Shown: positions 55,837 to 64,000 of the stretch, piece after piece
Layout of the letters: the number at the start of each line of letters is the position of its first letter
Position numbering within the stretch: the first letter of the stretch is position 1
Origin: Candidatus Sulfotelmatobacter sp.
GTDB taxonomy: Bacteria > Vulcanimicrobiota > Vulcanimicrobiia > Vulcanimicrobiales > Vulcanimicrobiaceae
Direction: 5' to 3'
Length of the DNA: 64,000 nt
NCBI GenBank assembly: GCA_035504415.1
Contig: DATJRY010000021.1
Location: 62,001-126,000 of the forward strand
Notes under the pieces: model-generated
The model's database searches: none
Seen by the model: only the letters and a program-made list of their open reading frames with translations
Told to the model about the DNA's origin: nothing
Position numbers and translations under genes: made by a program

Positions 55837-57781
55837 CGAGCGCTCCGGGGTTGTCGAGCGCGCTGAGGTCGCCCAGATCCGTCGCGCCGAGGTAGCGGCC
55901 GCGCGCCACGCGCCGCATCACTTTGAGATTGCGTGTCTTGGGCAAGTCGTCGACGAACTGGATCGCCTTGGGCCGCAGCGATTTGCCCATCACGCGATCG
56001 ACGATCGCGAACAGCTCGGCGCGCAGCGCGTCGCCCTCGTCGGCGGCGTTCTTGGCCACCGCCAGCACGACCACGACGTCGCCTTTGATCTCGTCGGGCA
56101 CCGCGATCGCCGCCGCCTCTTTGATCTTCGGGTGCGAAACGACGGCGCTCTCGAACTCGGCCGGCCCGACGCGCTTGCCGGCGACGTTGATCGTGTCGTC
56201 GCTGCGGCCGCGGATGAACCAGAAGCCGTCGGCGTCGACCTCGCACCAGTCGCCGTGCACCCACGTGTCGGGGAAGCGCTCCCAATACGTCGCCAAGTAG
56301 CGCGCATCGTCGGCCGTGTGCGGATCGCCGCCCCAGAACGACTGCGTCATCCCCGGCCAGGGCTGCGTGACGACCAGCTCGCCGACCGCGCCGCGCAGCG
56401 GCTTGCCCTGCGCGTCGTAGACGTCGGCGATCATACCGGGGACCGGGCCGTGGAACGAGTTGGGGACCAGCGGCAGGGTCGGCACGCAGCCGACGATGCC
56501 GCCGCCGATCTCCGTCCCGCCCGAGTAGTTGATGATCGGCGCGACGCCGCGTCCGACGTGCGTGGCGAACCACTTCCACGGCTCGGTGTTCCACGGCTCG
56601 CCGCTCGAGGCGAGGATGCGCAGCCCGGAGAGGTCGTGACGCGCCGGCCATTCGTCGCCGTGCGCCATCAGCGAGCGGATCGCGGTCGGCGCGATCCCCA
56701 AGTGGGTGACGGCATGGCGCGCGCAGATGCTCCACAGCCGATCGGGATGCGGATAGTCGGGCGTCCCCTCGTAGAGCATGATCGAGGCGCCCAGTCCGAG
56801 CGAACCGAACACCAGCCACGGGCCCATCATCCAGCCCATGTCGGTGAACCACAGCATGCGATCGCCCTCCTTCACGTCCATGAGGAGGTATTGATCGATC
56901 ATCGCTTTGAGCGGGAAGCCGCCGTGGACGTGGTTCGCGCCCTTCGGCTTGCCGGTCGAGCCGCTGGTGTAGAGCAGCATGATCTGGTCGTCGGCGCCGG
57001 TGTGCTCGTAGGTCGCGAGCGGCTGCGCCCGCGCGACGGCTTCGTCCCAGCGCACGTCGCGGCCGGGCGTCATCGGCACGTCCAGGCCGATGCGCGGATA
57101 GACGAGCACCGTCGTCACGCTGGGCGCCTGCGCGAGCGCTTCATCGGCGACGACTTTGCTGACCACCGGCTTGCCGCGGCGAGTCACGCCGTCGACCGTC
57201 ATCAGCACCTTCGCGCCGGCGTCGGCCAGCCGCGTCGCCAGCGCGTCGGGGCCGTACCCCGAGAACGCCGGCACCGCGATCGCGCCGATGTACGCGATCG
57301 CGAGCAGCCCGATCGCCGTCTCGGGGATCAGCGGCATGAAGATGCCGACCCGGTCGCCTTTGCGCACGCCGGCGTCGCGCAGCACCGTCCCCAACCGCGC
57401 GACCGCGTCGCGCAGCTCGCGGAACGTGTAGCGGCGCTCGGCGCCGTCTTCACCTTCCCAGACCAACGCTTCGGCCGAGCCCAGGCCACGGTCCACCCAA
57501 CGGTCGAGACAGTTCGCCGCCGCGTTCAGCCGCGCGCCGGGGAACCAGCGCGCGAACGGCTTGCCGCGCTCGAGGTCGAGCACGCGTTCCGCGGTCGTGT
57601 CCCACCGCAGCCGCAGCTTCTCGACGAGCCGCTCGTAGAAGCCGGGCAGATCGCGCTGTGCCGCGTCGAGCAAGCCGCGATATCCCTCGACGCCGAGGGT
57701 GTGCGCGAAGGCGGTCAGGTTCGCGCTCGCGACCTGTTCGGCGGTCGGGTTCCAGCGTTCCAAGGTCGGCGTCGCGCTCAT
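55814..57781 (-). CDS. Acyl-CoA synthetase of the acetyl-/acetoacetyl-CoA synthetase group
   Basis: 655 aa AMP-forming ligase. Motif A3 MLLYTSGSTGKPKG, A5-like YSGGTEIGGG, the WGDWCEVDADGFWFIRGRSDDTINVAGKRVGP hinge region, and the catalytic Lys in KTRNLKVMRR. The open frame continues 20 codons upstream, but MSATPTLERW is chosen. Length and N-terminal domain fit an acetyl-, propionyl- or acetoacetyl-CoA synthetase; the acyl pocket was not resolved. Divergent from the acyl-CoA dehydrogenase gene, fitting one carboxylate-degrading set. Confidence 0.92.
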   Translation of the reverse strand: MSATPTLERWNPTAEQVASANLTAFAHTLGVEGYRGLLDAAQRDLPGFYERLVEKLRLRWDTTAERVLDLERGKPFARWFPGARLNAAANCLDRWVDRGLGSAEALVWEGEDGAERRYTFRELRDAVARLGTVLRDAGVRKGDRVGIFMPLIPETAIGLLAIAYIGAIAVPAFSGYGPDALATRLADAGAKVLMTVDGVTRRGKPVVSKVVADEALAQAPSVTTVLVYPRIGLDVPMTPGRDVRWDEAVARAQPLATYEHTGADDQIMLLYTSGSTGKPKGANHVHGGFPLKAMIDQYLLMDVKEGDRMLWFTDMGWMMGPWLVFGSLGLGASIMLYEGTPDYPHPDRLWSICARHAVTHLGIAPTAIRSLMAHGDEWPARHDLSGLRILASSGEPWNTEPWKWFATHVGRGVAPIINYSGGTEIGGGIVGCVPTLPLVPNSFHGPVPGMIADVYDAQGKPLRGAVGELVVTQPWPGMTQSFWGGDPHTADDARYLATYWERFPDTWVHGDWCEVDADGFWFIRGRSDDTINVAGKRVGPAEFESAVVSHPKIKEAAAIAVPDEIKGDVVVVLAVAKNAADEGDALRAELFAIVDRVMGKSLRPKAIQFVDDLPKTRNLKVMRRVARGRYLGATDLGDLSALDNPGALDAIDRRR

Positions 57782-57939
57782 AGCTCGCCTGCGGTTCCCT
57801 GAGCGTCGAGCGCCCCCCTCGGACCCGAAACGGTGGAGCAAGGCAAGCGTACCGCCCGCGGGCTATTCGACACGAGCAAGGACGACCGTTCCGAGCGTCC
57901 GGCAGAGCCCTCGGCCAGGTGCGTCGAACCAGCTGGGCT

Positions 57940-59121
57940 ATGTCGATCGCTCCGCCTCGCACCACGGCCTCCGACGAAGAGGCGATGATCCTCGACGTCG
58001 TTCGCGACCTCGTGAAAGACCGCGTCGAACCGCGGGCCGCCGAGATCGACGCGACCGGCGAGTACCCGTGGGACATCCAGAAGCTGTTCGCCGAGAACGA
58101 CCTGCTGGGGATCCCGTTCCCGGCCGAGTTCGGCGGGTTGGGCGGCTCGTTCGTCACCTACGTCAAGGTCGTCGAGGAAGTCGCCAAGGCGTGCGCGTCG
58201 TCGGCGCTGATCATCGCGGTGCAAGAGCTGGGTGCGCTGCCGATCATCATCGGCGGCAGCGACGAGCAGAAGCAGCGCTGGATTCCGGACCTGGCCAGCG
58301 GCAAGAAGATCGCGGCCTACGCGTTGACCGAGCCGGGCTCGGGGTCCGACGCGGCCGGCTCCATGCGCACGCGCGCGGTCAAGGACGGCGAAGACTACGT
58401 TCTCGACGGCACCAAGATCTGGATCACGCAGGGCAGCGTCGCCGACGTCGTCACCGTGTTCGCGGTCACCGATCCGACCAAGGGCGCCAACGGCATCACG
58501 GCGTTCGTGGTCGAGAAGGGGACGCCGGGCTTCGTCGTCGGCAAGACGGAAAAGAAAATGGGGATCCGCGGGTCACCGACCAACGAGCTGGTCTTCACCG
58601 GCTGCCGCGTCCCCGCCGCCAACCGGCTCGGCGCCGACGGCGAGGGCTTCAAGATCGCGATGAAGGTGCTCGACAAGTCGCGGCCCGGTATCGCCGCGCA
58701 GGCGCTCGGCATCGCACAGGGCGCACTCGACTACGCCACCGAGTACACCAAACAGCGCGTCGCGTTCGGCAAACCGATCTCGCAGCAGCAGGGCCTGCAG
58801 TTCATGCTGGCCGACATGAAGACCGAGGTCGAAGCCGCACGCCTGCTGCTCTACACCTGCGCGCAGAAGTGCGACGAGGGCGCCGCCGACGTCACCACCT
58901 GGGCCGCGATGGCCAAGCTCAAGTGCGGCGACGTCGCGATGAGCGTCACCACCGACGCGGTGCAGCTGCTGGGCGGCTACGGATACTCGACCGAGTACCC
59001 CGTCGAGCGGATGATGCGCGACGCCAAGATCACGCAGATCTACGAAGGGACGCAGCAGATCCAGCGCGTCGTCATCGCGCGCGCGATGGTCGGAAAGTGG
59101 ACGCCGCCGAAGGCGGAGTGA
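57940..59121 (+). CDS. Acyl-CoA dehydrogenase
   Basis: 393 aa flavoprotein. The family segments ALTEPGSGSDA, KIWITQG, FVVEKGTPGF, MGIRGSPTNEL and YGYSTEYPVERMMRDAKITQIYEGT are conserved, with the base Glu in IYEGTQQIQ. Short- to medium-chain acyl specificity is plausible. ATG 57940 is preferred over GTG 57919 by alignment to the usual start; both have weak Shine-Dalgarno sequences. It may form a functional unit with the divergent acyl-CoA synthetase. Confidence 0.93.
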   Translation: MSIAPPRTTASDEEAMILDVVRDLVKDRVEPRAAEIDATGEYPWDIQKLFAENDLLGIPFPAEFGGLGGSFVTYVKVVEEVAKACASSALIIAVQELGALPIIIGGSDEQKQRWIPDLASGKKIAAYALTEPGSGSDAAGSMRTRAVKDGEDYVLDGTKIWITQGSVADVVTVFAVTDPTKGANGITAFVVEKGTPGFVVGKTEKKMGIRGSPTNELVFTGCRVPAANRLGADGEGFKIAMKVLDKSRPGIAAQALGIAQGALDYATEYTKQRVAFGKPISQQQGLQFMLADMKTEVEAARLLLYTCAQKCDEGAADVTTWAAMAKLKCGDVAMSVTTDAVQLLGGYGYSTEYPVERMMRDAKITQIYEGTQQIQRVVIARAMVGKWTPPKAE

Positions 59122-59149
59122 CCGCTCCCCACGGGTACGACACCAGCAC

Positions 59150-60934
59150 GTGAACCCGTCCGAGTCGGCACACCTTCCCCAAGTATCGCTCAATCGCTGG
59201 CAGTGGGCCCGGATGGTGGTCGTCGGCTTCTGCGCGGCGATCGTGCTGGGGCGGGCGGTGCCCGACGTGGTGCGCCTGGTCTACCCGCTGCATCTGTTCG
59301 GTTACGTGACCAACGGCAACGGCGTCGTCATCTCCGTCGAGCGCAACGGGCCGCCGCTCAAGGGCGGCGACCAGATCCAGCTCGGCGACCGCGTACGGAT
59401 CGACCGTATCCAACCCTTCGACCGCAAGGGCGGTCTGGTCGGGACCGGCTACACGTACGATAACCCCGAGCGCTTCTTGCCGGTCGAGCGGCACGGGCAA
59501 GAGCGCATCTTGCACCTGCTCTCACGCCCCGAGCCGTTCGTCAACCGCTTCCTCCTGCTGACCCGCATCCTGCTGCTGGTGATCGCGGTCGGCATGGGCG
59601 GCATCCTGTTCCTCGCCAAACCCAGCATCTCGACCGCGGCCTTCTTCGCCTACTGCTTGACGGGCGTCACCGCGCCCTCGACCTACGCCGACTACGCGAT
59701 CCCCAACCCGTGGCGGCCGATCGTGCCGTGGATCGGCGACGAGATCCAGGGCGCGGTGCGGCCCGCGCTGCTGCTGTTCGCGTTCTGTCTGATCGACGGC
59801 GACGCGGACGTCGCGCGCGAGCGGTTCATGGCCGTCGTGTGCGGCGTGCTCGCGCTGGCGCTGGGGACGCTGCAAGCCTACAGCTCGTGGCTGGTGACCT
59901 ACGCCGCCCGGCCGGCCGAGACGCTCACGCTGTTCACCAAAGAGGCCTCGCTGGCGGTCGGGGGCGTCTGCGTGATCGTGTTCGCGATCGCGTTCCTCAC
60001 CTCGCGCGGCGATCGGCAGCACCGCATCGGGTGGGTCGCGATCGCCTTCCTGGTCGCCGGCCTCGCGCACCTGATCTCCGACACGTTCTATCCGCAGCAC
60101 ATCTCCGGCTTCTTCAACGTGCTGCTGATCTCGACCGCGATCATCCCGGTCATCGTCGTCTGGATCGCCGTCGTGCGGCACCGTTTCTTCAACGTCGACT
60201 TCGTCGTCAGCCGCGCGGTCGTCTACGTCGCGCTCACCGCCGGGCTCATCGGGACGATCTCGATCACCGAGGAAGTCGGCACCTACATCTTCTACCAGAA
60301 CACCAACCTCGCGTACGGCGTCTTGATCGTCATCTCGATGGCGATCGGCTCGATGACCGGCAAGCTGGCCGAGCTGGTCGATGATTTCGCCGACCGCTTC
60401 CTCTTCCGCGGCCGCCGCGCGCAGCGCTTGGCGCTCGAGTTCATCGCCGGCTACATCCTCGACGCCGAGACCGAGGCCGACGTCCATCGCGCGCTCTTGC
60501 AGGACGCGGCGCACGCGCTGCAGCTCTCCTTCGGCGGCATCTTGGCGCGTCAGCCCGACGGCGGCTACGTGCTGGCCGATCACTTCGGCTGGCCGGAGGG
60601 CTTGGTCTTCAAGCTCGGACCGAACGACGAGCTGACCCGCGCCATCACCCGCACCCGCGGCGCACTGACCTTCAGCGGCAAGGACACGCGGCTGATCCAA
60701 ACCTCGTTCCCCAACGAGCAGCTGGCCTTCGCGGCGCCGCTCTTCTTCGACCGCGAGGTCAGCGGGATCGTCGTGTACGGCCACAACGTCAGCGGCCTGG
60801 ATCTCGACCCCGACGAGCGCGAGCACCTCGTCCGCGTCGTCGCCCACGCCTCGATCGCGCTCAACGGCATCGCGCTCGCCCGCTACCGCGCCGCCGCGCT
60901 GGCCGCGAGGTCGGCCGCCGCCGCGAGCGGCTAG
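59150..60934 (+). CDS. Membrane sensor protein: PDZ-like loop, multi-helix domain and GAF, no output domain
   Basis: 594 aa, GTG start. One helix (about 18-37), a PDZ-like extracytoplasmic loop (VISVERNGPPLKGGDQI and LGDRVRIDRIQPFD), then eight or so helices (about 128-395) including RHRFFNVDFVVSRAVVYVALT, a segment otherwise seen in membrane histidine kinases and phosphatases. A GAF-like domain (about 420-575, AETEADVHRALLQDAAHAL and PNEQLAFAAPLFFDREVSGIVVYG) closes the chain, with no kinase, phosphatase or cyclase domain after it. Function unknown. Confidence 0.8.
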   Translation: MNPSESAHLPQVSLNRWQWARMVVVGFCAAIVLGRAVPDVVRLVYPLHLFGYVTNGNGVVISVERNGPPLKGGDQIQLGDRVRIDRIQPFDRKGGLVGTGYTYDNPERFLPVERHGQERILHLLSRPEPFVNRFLLLTRILLLVIAVGMGGILFLAKPSISTAAFFAYCLTGVTAPSTYADYAIPNPWRPIVPWIGDEIQGAVRPALLLFAFCLIDGDADVARERFMAVVCGVLALALGTLQAYSSWLVTYAARPAETLTLFTKEASLAVGGVCVIVFAIAFLTSRGDRQHRIGWVAIAFLVAGLAHLISDTFYPQHISGFFNVLLISTAIIPVIVVWIAVVRHRFFNVDFVVSRAVVYVALTAGLIGTISITEEVGTYIFYQNTNLAYGVLIVISMAIGSMTGKLAELVDDFADRFLFRGRRAQRLALEFIAGYILDAETEADVHRALLQDAAHALQLSFGGILARQPDGGYVLADHFGWPEGLVFKLGPNDELTRAITRTRGALTFSGKDTRLIQTSFPNEQLAFAAPLFFDREVSGIVVYGHNVSGLDLDPDEREHLVRVVAHASIALNGIALARYRAAALAARSAAAASG

Positions 60935-61746
60935 TGCCCGACGCCCTGGTAGCGGTCCAGGCCGAAGCGCCAGAACGCGTAGGCGATCGCGACGAAGACG
61001 ACGCCGATGACCGGCGTCAACAGGCCGACGAGGGGCGGGAGCGAGAGCGCCGCTTCGGGCTTGCCCAGGAAGAACGTCGCCGGGAAATAGTTCATGAAGG
61101 CGAACGGGAAGACGAAGGTCAGCACGACGCGCACGGCGCGCGAGTAGATGCTCAGCGGGTAGCGGGTGAACTCCTGTTCGAGCTGCACGAAGATCCAGCG
61201 CATCGCGTCGACCCGCACGACCCAGAACGCGGCGGTCGAGATGGCCAGGTTGAGCGCCAGATCGATCAGCGCGCCGCCGATCACGATCAGCGGCACGAAC
61301 ACGACGAACAGCAGGTCGATGTGGACGCCGCTGTAGATGCAGGCGGCGACGAAGGTCAGGATCGCCAGGATCAGCTCGTCGGGGAAGACTTGGCCGGGCG
61401 TCGCGATCGCTTGGAAGAGCGCGTCGAGCGGGCGGACCATGATGCGGTCGAACTCGCCCTCGCGGATGTGGTCGGGCACGTCGGAGACGGCCGAGAAGAG
61501 CGTGTTGTGCAGCGCGTGCGCCAGCATCCACAGGGCGTACAGGAACGCCATCTGCTTGAAGTTCCAGCCGTTCATCTCGGGGAACCGGGTCAACACGATC
61601 CACAGCGCCGCCAGCGCCGAGCCGTGGTAGACGAACGTGAACAGAAACCAGATCAGGAAGTTCTCGCGGTACTCCAGCGTGGTGAGCACGTTGATGCGCC
61701 AGTACTCGCGATAGACGTTGGCCATGCGCGCCAGCGGAGAACGCAT
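60931..61746 (-). CDS. ABC-2 type permease, subunit 2
   Basis: 271 aa, six membrane helices, DUF990-like family with YREYWRINVLTTLEYRENFLIWF at the start and IREGEFDRIMVRPLDALF in the cytoplasmic loop. Third gene of the ATPase-permease-permease set; starts 2 nt after permease 1 and converges on the GAF protein gene, overlapping its stop by 4 nt. Substrate unknown. Confidence 0.85.
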   Translation of the reverse strand: MRSPLARMANVYREYWRINVLTTLEYRENFLIWFLFTFVYHGSALAALWIVLTRFPEMNGWNFKQMAFLYALWMLAHALHNTLFSAVSDVPDHIREGEFDRIMVRPLDALFQAIATPGQVFPDELILAILTFVAACIYSGVHIDLLFVVFVPLIVIGGALIDLALNLAISTAAFWVVRVDAMRWIFVQLEQEFTRYPLSIYSRAVRVVLTFVFPFAFMNYFPATFFLGKPEAALSLPPLVGLLTPVIGVVFVAIAYAFWRFGLDRYQGVGH

Positions 61747-61748
61747 CC

Positions 61749-62573
61749 TCAGCCGCCTTGCGCGACGATGCGCCGCGCGCCGGCCCGCCACATCAGCCCC
61801 GCCACGATCGCCAAGACGACCGCCCACACCGCTTGCACGCCGACCGCCGCGAGCCAGCCCGCGGGCGGAATGACGCCGACGTAGATCAACAGCGGGGTCG
61901 AGAACATGGCCGCGAACGGCAGCACGAAGACGATCTTCTGCAGCACGACCGGGAAGAGCACTAGCGGGATGATCTCGCCGCCCAACAGGTCGGTCAGCCA
62001 GGTGACGATCAGCTGGACCGCGCTGATCTCGAGCGTCCAGAAGGCCGTGCAGTTGAGGATGAAGTTGATCCAAAAACCGACCAGGTAGCCCAGCACGAAG
62101 CTGAGCGCGAACATCGCCAGGGTCGCCGCCGGCGGGACGTCGATGTGGACGACCAGCAGCGCCAGCACCAGCGACGGGACGATCAGCACCGCGTGGAAGA
62201 GCACCTCGCCGGTGCCGTCGGCGAAGAACCCCAACGCAACGTTGATCGGCTTGAGGAAGTCGCTCACGATCGTGCCGTCGTGCAGCCGGTCGTGCAGCGC
62301 GCGGGTCTGGTCGATGTCCATCACCAGGCCCATCAGCAGCGCCACCGCCGAGTAGGTGATCACCGCGTGCAGCGGCAGCTCGGCCGGCGTGGCATTGTGC
62401 GCGTAGAGCGCCGACCACACCATCTTCAACAGGTACAAGCGCACCAGCACCGAGCCGATGCTGGTGAACACGTCGAAGCGGTACGTCGCCTCGCGCGCCA
62501 TCGCCCGCGAGGCCAGCGCCAGGTACGGCGCCCAGCGAAATTTCGGCCGCGTCGTCGCGAGGGTGGCCGTCAC
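61749..62573 (-). CDS. ABC-2 type permease, subunit 1
   Basis: 274 aa, six helices, same DUF990-like family as its neighbour (LASRAMAREATYRFDVFTSIG and LHDGTIVSDFLKPIN). GTG 62573 gives a GTGA overlap with the ATPase stop, and the open frame further upstream is an ATPase shadow. Partner of the downstream permease in one heterodimeric exporter. Confidence 0.87.
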   Translation of the reverse strand: MTATLATTRPKFRWAPYLALASRAMAREATYRFDVFTSIGSVLVRLYLLKMVWSALYAHNATPAELPLHAVITYSAVALLMGLVMDIDQTRALHDRLHDGTIVSDFLKPINVALGFFADGTGEVLFHAVLIVPSLVLALLVVHIDVPPAATLAMFALSFVLGYLVGFWINFILNCTAFWTLEISAVQLIVTWLTDLLGGEIIPLVLFPVVLQKIVFVLPFAAMFSTPLLIYVGVIPPAGWLAAVGVQAVWAVVLAIVAGLMWRAGARRIVAQGG

Positions 62574-63577
62574 GACGGCGTCCCCGCCGCGCCGTCTTGG
62601 TAGCCCTCGAGGTAGATGCGGCGCACGATCCCGTCGATGTCGGGCTCGATCAGCTGCAAGTCGCTGATCTCGCAGCACGCCATCACCTGGCGGATGATCG
62701 CCTCGGCCGAGGTGCGGCGGCGCTCGAAGCGCAGCCGCACGACGTTGCCCTCGCGGCTTTCGACCTCCGCGCCCTGCACGTCGAGCGGCTGATCGGGGTT
62801 CGCCAGCGTCACGACCAGCGTGCGGTGGGTACCGTACTCCTCGCGCAGCCGCTCGAGGCCGCCGTCGTAGATCACCGCGCCCTCGTCGATCAGGATGACG
62901 CGCCGCGCCAGCCGCTCGACGTCGGCCAGGTCGTGGGTGGTCAAGATGACGGTCGTGCCGCGCTCGCGATTGATCTCCGCGATGAACGTGCGGATCGCTT
63001 CCTTCGCCAGCACGTCCAGGCCGATGGTGGGCTCGTCGAGGTAGACGATCGGCGGATCGTGCAGCATCGCGGCGGCGAAGTCGCCGCGCATCCGTTCGCC
63101 CAGCGAGAGCTGGCGCACCGGCGTGCTCAGGAACCGCTCGAGGTCGAGCAGCTCGGCGAACGCCTTCATGTTCGCGCGATAGCGGTCGGCCGGCACATCG
63201 TAGATCGCGCGCAGCAGCTCGAACGATTCGCGCAGCGGCAGGTCCCAGTACAGCTGGCTGCGCTGACCGAAGACGACGCCGATGTTCTGCGCGTTCGCCT
63301 GCCGCTGCTCGAACGGGACGACGCCGGCGACGCGCAGCTGCCCCGACGTCGGCACCAGGATGCCGGTCAGCATCTTGATGGTCGTCGATTTACCGGCACC
63401 GTTCGGACCGAGATAGCCGACCAGCTCGCCCGGCTGCAGCGTGAAGCTCACGCCGTCGACCGCGACGGTCTCTTCGAACTCGCGCGAGAAGAGCGCCTTG
63501 ACGGCGCCCGCCAGACCGGGCTGTCGTACGATCGAGCGATAGACCTTTCGCAGGTCGACGGCTTCGATGATCGCCAT
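62570..63577 (-). CDS. ABC-2 transporter ATPase (NatA/DrrA-like)
   Basis: 335 aa. Walker A GPNGAGKST, Q-loop VVFGQRSQLYWDL, signature SLGERMRGDFAAAML, Walker B IVYLDEPTIGLD, switch His in TTHDL, and a C-terminal regulatory tail. The GERMRGD form of the signature is typical of ATPases paired with DUF990 permeases. First gene of the minus-strand export operon; the ATG has no strong Shine-Dalgarno sequence. Confidence 0.92.
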   Translation of the reverse strand: MAIIEAVDLRKVYRSIVRQPGLAGAVKALFSREFEETVAVDGVSFTLQPGELVGYLGPNGAGKSTTIKMLTGILVPTSGQLRVAGVVPFEQRQANAQNIGVVFGQRSQLYWDLPLRESFELLRAIYDVPADRYRANMKAFAELLDLERFLSTPVRQLSLGERMRGDFAAAMLHDPPIVYLDEPTIGLDVLAKEAIRTFIAEINRERGTTVILTTHDLADVERLARRVILIDEGAVIYDGGLERLREEYGTHRTLVVTLANPDQPLDVQGAEVESREGNVVRLRFERRRTSAEAIIRQVMACCEISDLQLIEPDIDGIVRRIYLEGYQDGAAGTPS

Positions 63578-63746
63578 GCGTTGCGTGCGGCCTTTCCATG
63601 ACCTACGCGCTGAAGCATTGTGAGGGATGGGCGGGAGGTCCCGGCCCCGGCCGGGGGGAACCCGCCAGCACCGACATGCGTTGTCGGTCTCCCGGCTCGT
63701 CGTCTTCGACGGGGCCGAGGTCGCGTACGAAAGGGGGTGTCCCAGC

Positions 63747-63809
63747 ATGGCTGCCAAGAAGAAGGTCGCGAAGAAGAAGCCCGCCTCGAAGTCGAAGAAG
63801 AAGAAGTAA
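63747..63809 (+). CDS. Lysine-rich 20-residue peptide (histone H1 tail-like)
   Basis: 20 aa, 11 lysines, starting MAAKKKVAKKK and ending in four lysines. A strong Shine-Dalgarno-like GGGGGTG lies 7 nt before the ATG, and a perfect terminator follows 58 nt after the stop, so a short dedicated transcript is likely. The composition resembles the Ala/Lys-rich tails of histone H1 and H1-like bacterial nucleoid proteins. Too short for homology to prove function; RNA or DNA binding is an inference. Confidence 0.55.
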   Translation: MAAKKKVAKKKPASKSKKKK

Positions 63810-63867
63810 CCTCTTCTCCTCAAACTTCACCGATTATCGATACGAAGACTTTACGTCATTATTCGAG

Positions 63868-63906
63868 AGAAAGCGCGGCCGGCAACGACCGCGCTTTCTT
63901 GTTTGT
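63868..63906. terminator. Intrinsic terminator after the lysine-rich peptide gene
   Basis: 11-bp perfect stem: arms AGAAAGCGCGG (63868-63878) and CCGCGCTTTCT (63889-63899), a 10-nt loop, then TTGTTTG. It may also serve the minus-strand gene beginning beyond the window edge. Confidence 0.85.
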
Positions 63907-63917
63907 CTCGCGCGCGG

Positions 63918-64000
63918 TCACGAGCCGGTCGACGCGAGCTCGGTCAGGCGCCGCAGGTTCGACTCCATCCCGCCGGCGATGCGCCGCGCGGCCGGATCCA
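63918..64000 (-). CDS. 3' end of an unidentified gene (partial)
   Basis: The last 26 codons of a minus-strand frame, reading DPAARRIAGGMESNLRRL and ending in STGS before TGA. The frame is open to the window edge. The helix-like sequence is not enough for a family call; the terminator just beyond the stop supports a real gene end. Confidence 0.45.
   Translation of the reverse strand, partial: DPAARRIAGGMESNLRRLTELASTGS

Overview
The window is a dense, high-GC bacterial chromosome segment with short intergenic gaps and many 1-14 nt gene overlaps. The cell envelope looks diderm: there is a TonB-type receptor, a TolC-like outer-membrane factor with adaptor and ABC permeases, a second predicted outer-membrane barrel and a lipoprotein. 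Aerobic or facultative metabolism is suggested by acyl-CoA dehydrogenase and an Acs-like synthetase, and menaquinone is made by the futalosine route (MqnE, MqnA, MqnC). The mix (Uma2 proteins, paired M61 peptidases, futalosine pathway, diderm features in a non-proteobacterial setting) is reminiscent of Vulcanimicrobiota/Eremiobacterota (WPS-2). That placement is an inference from gene content only. No rRNA, tRNA, CRISPR array, transposase or phage gene was seen.

Region by region. 1-4.9 kb (minus strand): an envelope and translation cluster, rodZ-like, yajQ, rimO, an LCP-family protein and a polysaccharide deacetylase. 5-6.1 kb: mnmA, ending in a strong terminator shared with the opposite strand. 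6.1-11 kb (minus): a TonB-type receptor followed by a large lipoprotein, with an AT-rich upstream region holding a perfect palindrome. 11.2-14.3 kb (minus): mqnE-mqnA-mqnC. 14.4-19.5 kb: a tiny zinc-ribbon gene, two tandem M61 peptidases and an isocitrate/isopropylmalate-type dehydrogenase. 19.6-24.3 kb: ftsK with a very acidic linker, a PAP2 phosphatase, and an amidase whose exported leader module lies on a separate overlapping ORF.

24.4-32.1 kb: larB-larC-larE (nickel-pincer cofactor synthesis) with no larA. This is followed by a metal-homeostasis-like block: an RcnR-type repressor keeping all four RcnR nickel/cobalt ligands, a perfect G-tract palindrome, a good sigma70 promoter, an MgtC protein, an outer-membrane barrel and a secreted Met/His-rich protein. 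Two nearly identical Uma2 genes in the same orientation flank this block. 32.1-42.4 kb: RNase J, a small secreted protein, a Yip1-like membrane protein, a five-gene TolC/adaptor/permease/permease/ATPase export operon, and an HtrA protease.

42.6-46.2 kb: dnaK-grpE-dnaJ, with a structured spacer before a dnaJ that has half the usual zinc finger. 46.2-50.3 kb: EthD-like protein, MDR oxidoreductase, M23 peptidase and an ABC exporter. 50.3-54.5 kb (minus): a cyclic-di-GMP locus in which a pseudo-GGDEF/EAL protein with a retained I-site precedes a GGDEF-EAL enzyme and a LuxR-type regulator. 54.6-60.9 kb: serine hydrolase, Acs-like ligase, acyl-CoA dehydrogenase and a membrane GAF sensor without an output domain. 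60.9-63.6 kb (minus): an ABC-2 exporter of two permeases and an ATPase. The window ends with a 20-residue lysine-rich peptide gene, a terminator and the 3' end of another gene.

The best candidates for something undescribed are the RcnR-operator-MgtC-barrel block, the pseudo-GGDEF/EAL receptor beside its active paralogue, the split secreted amidase and the lysine-rich peptide. No stretch longer than about 300 bases lacks a gene.
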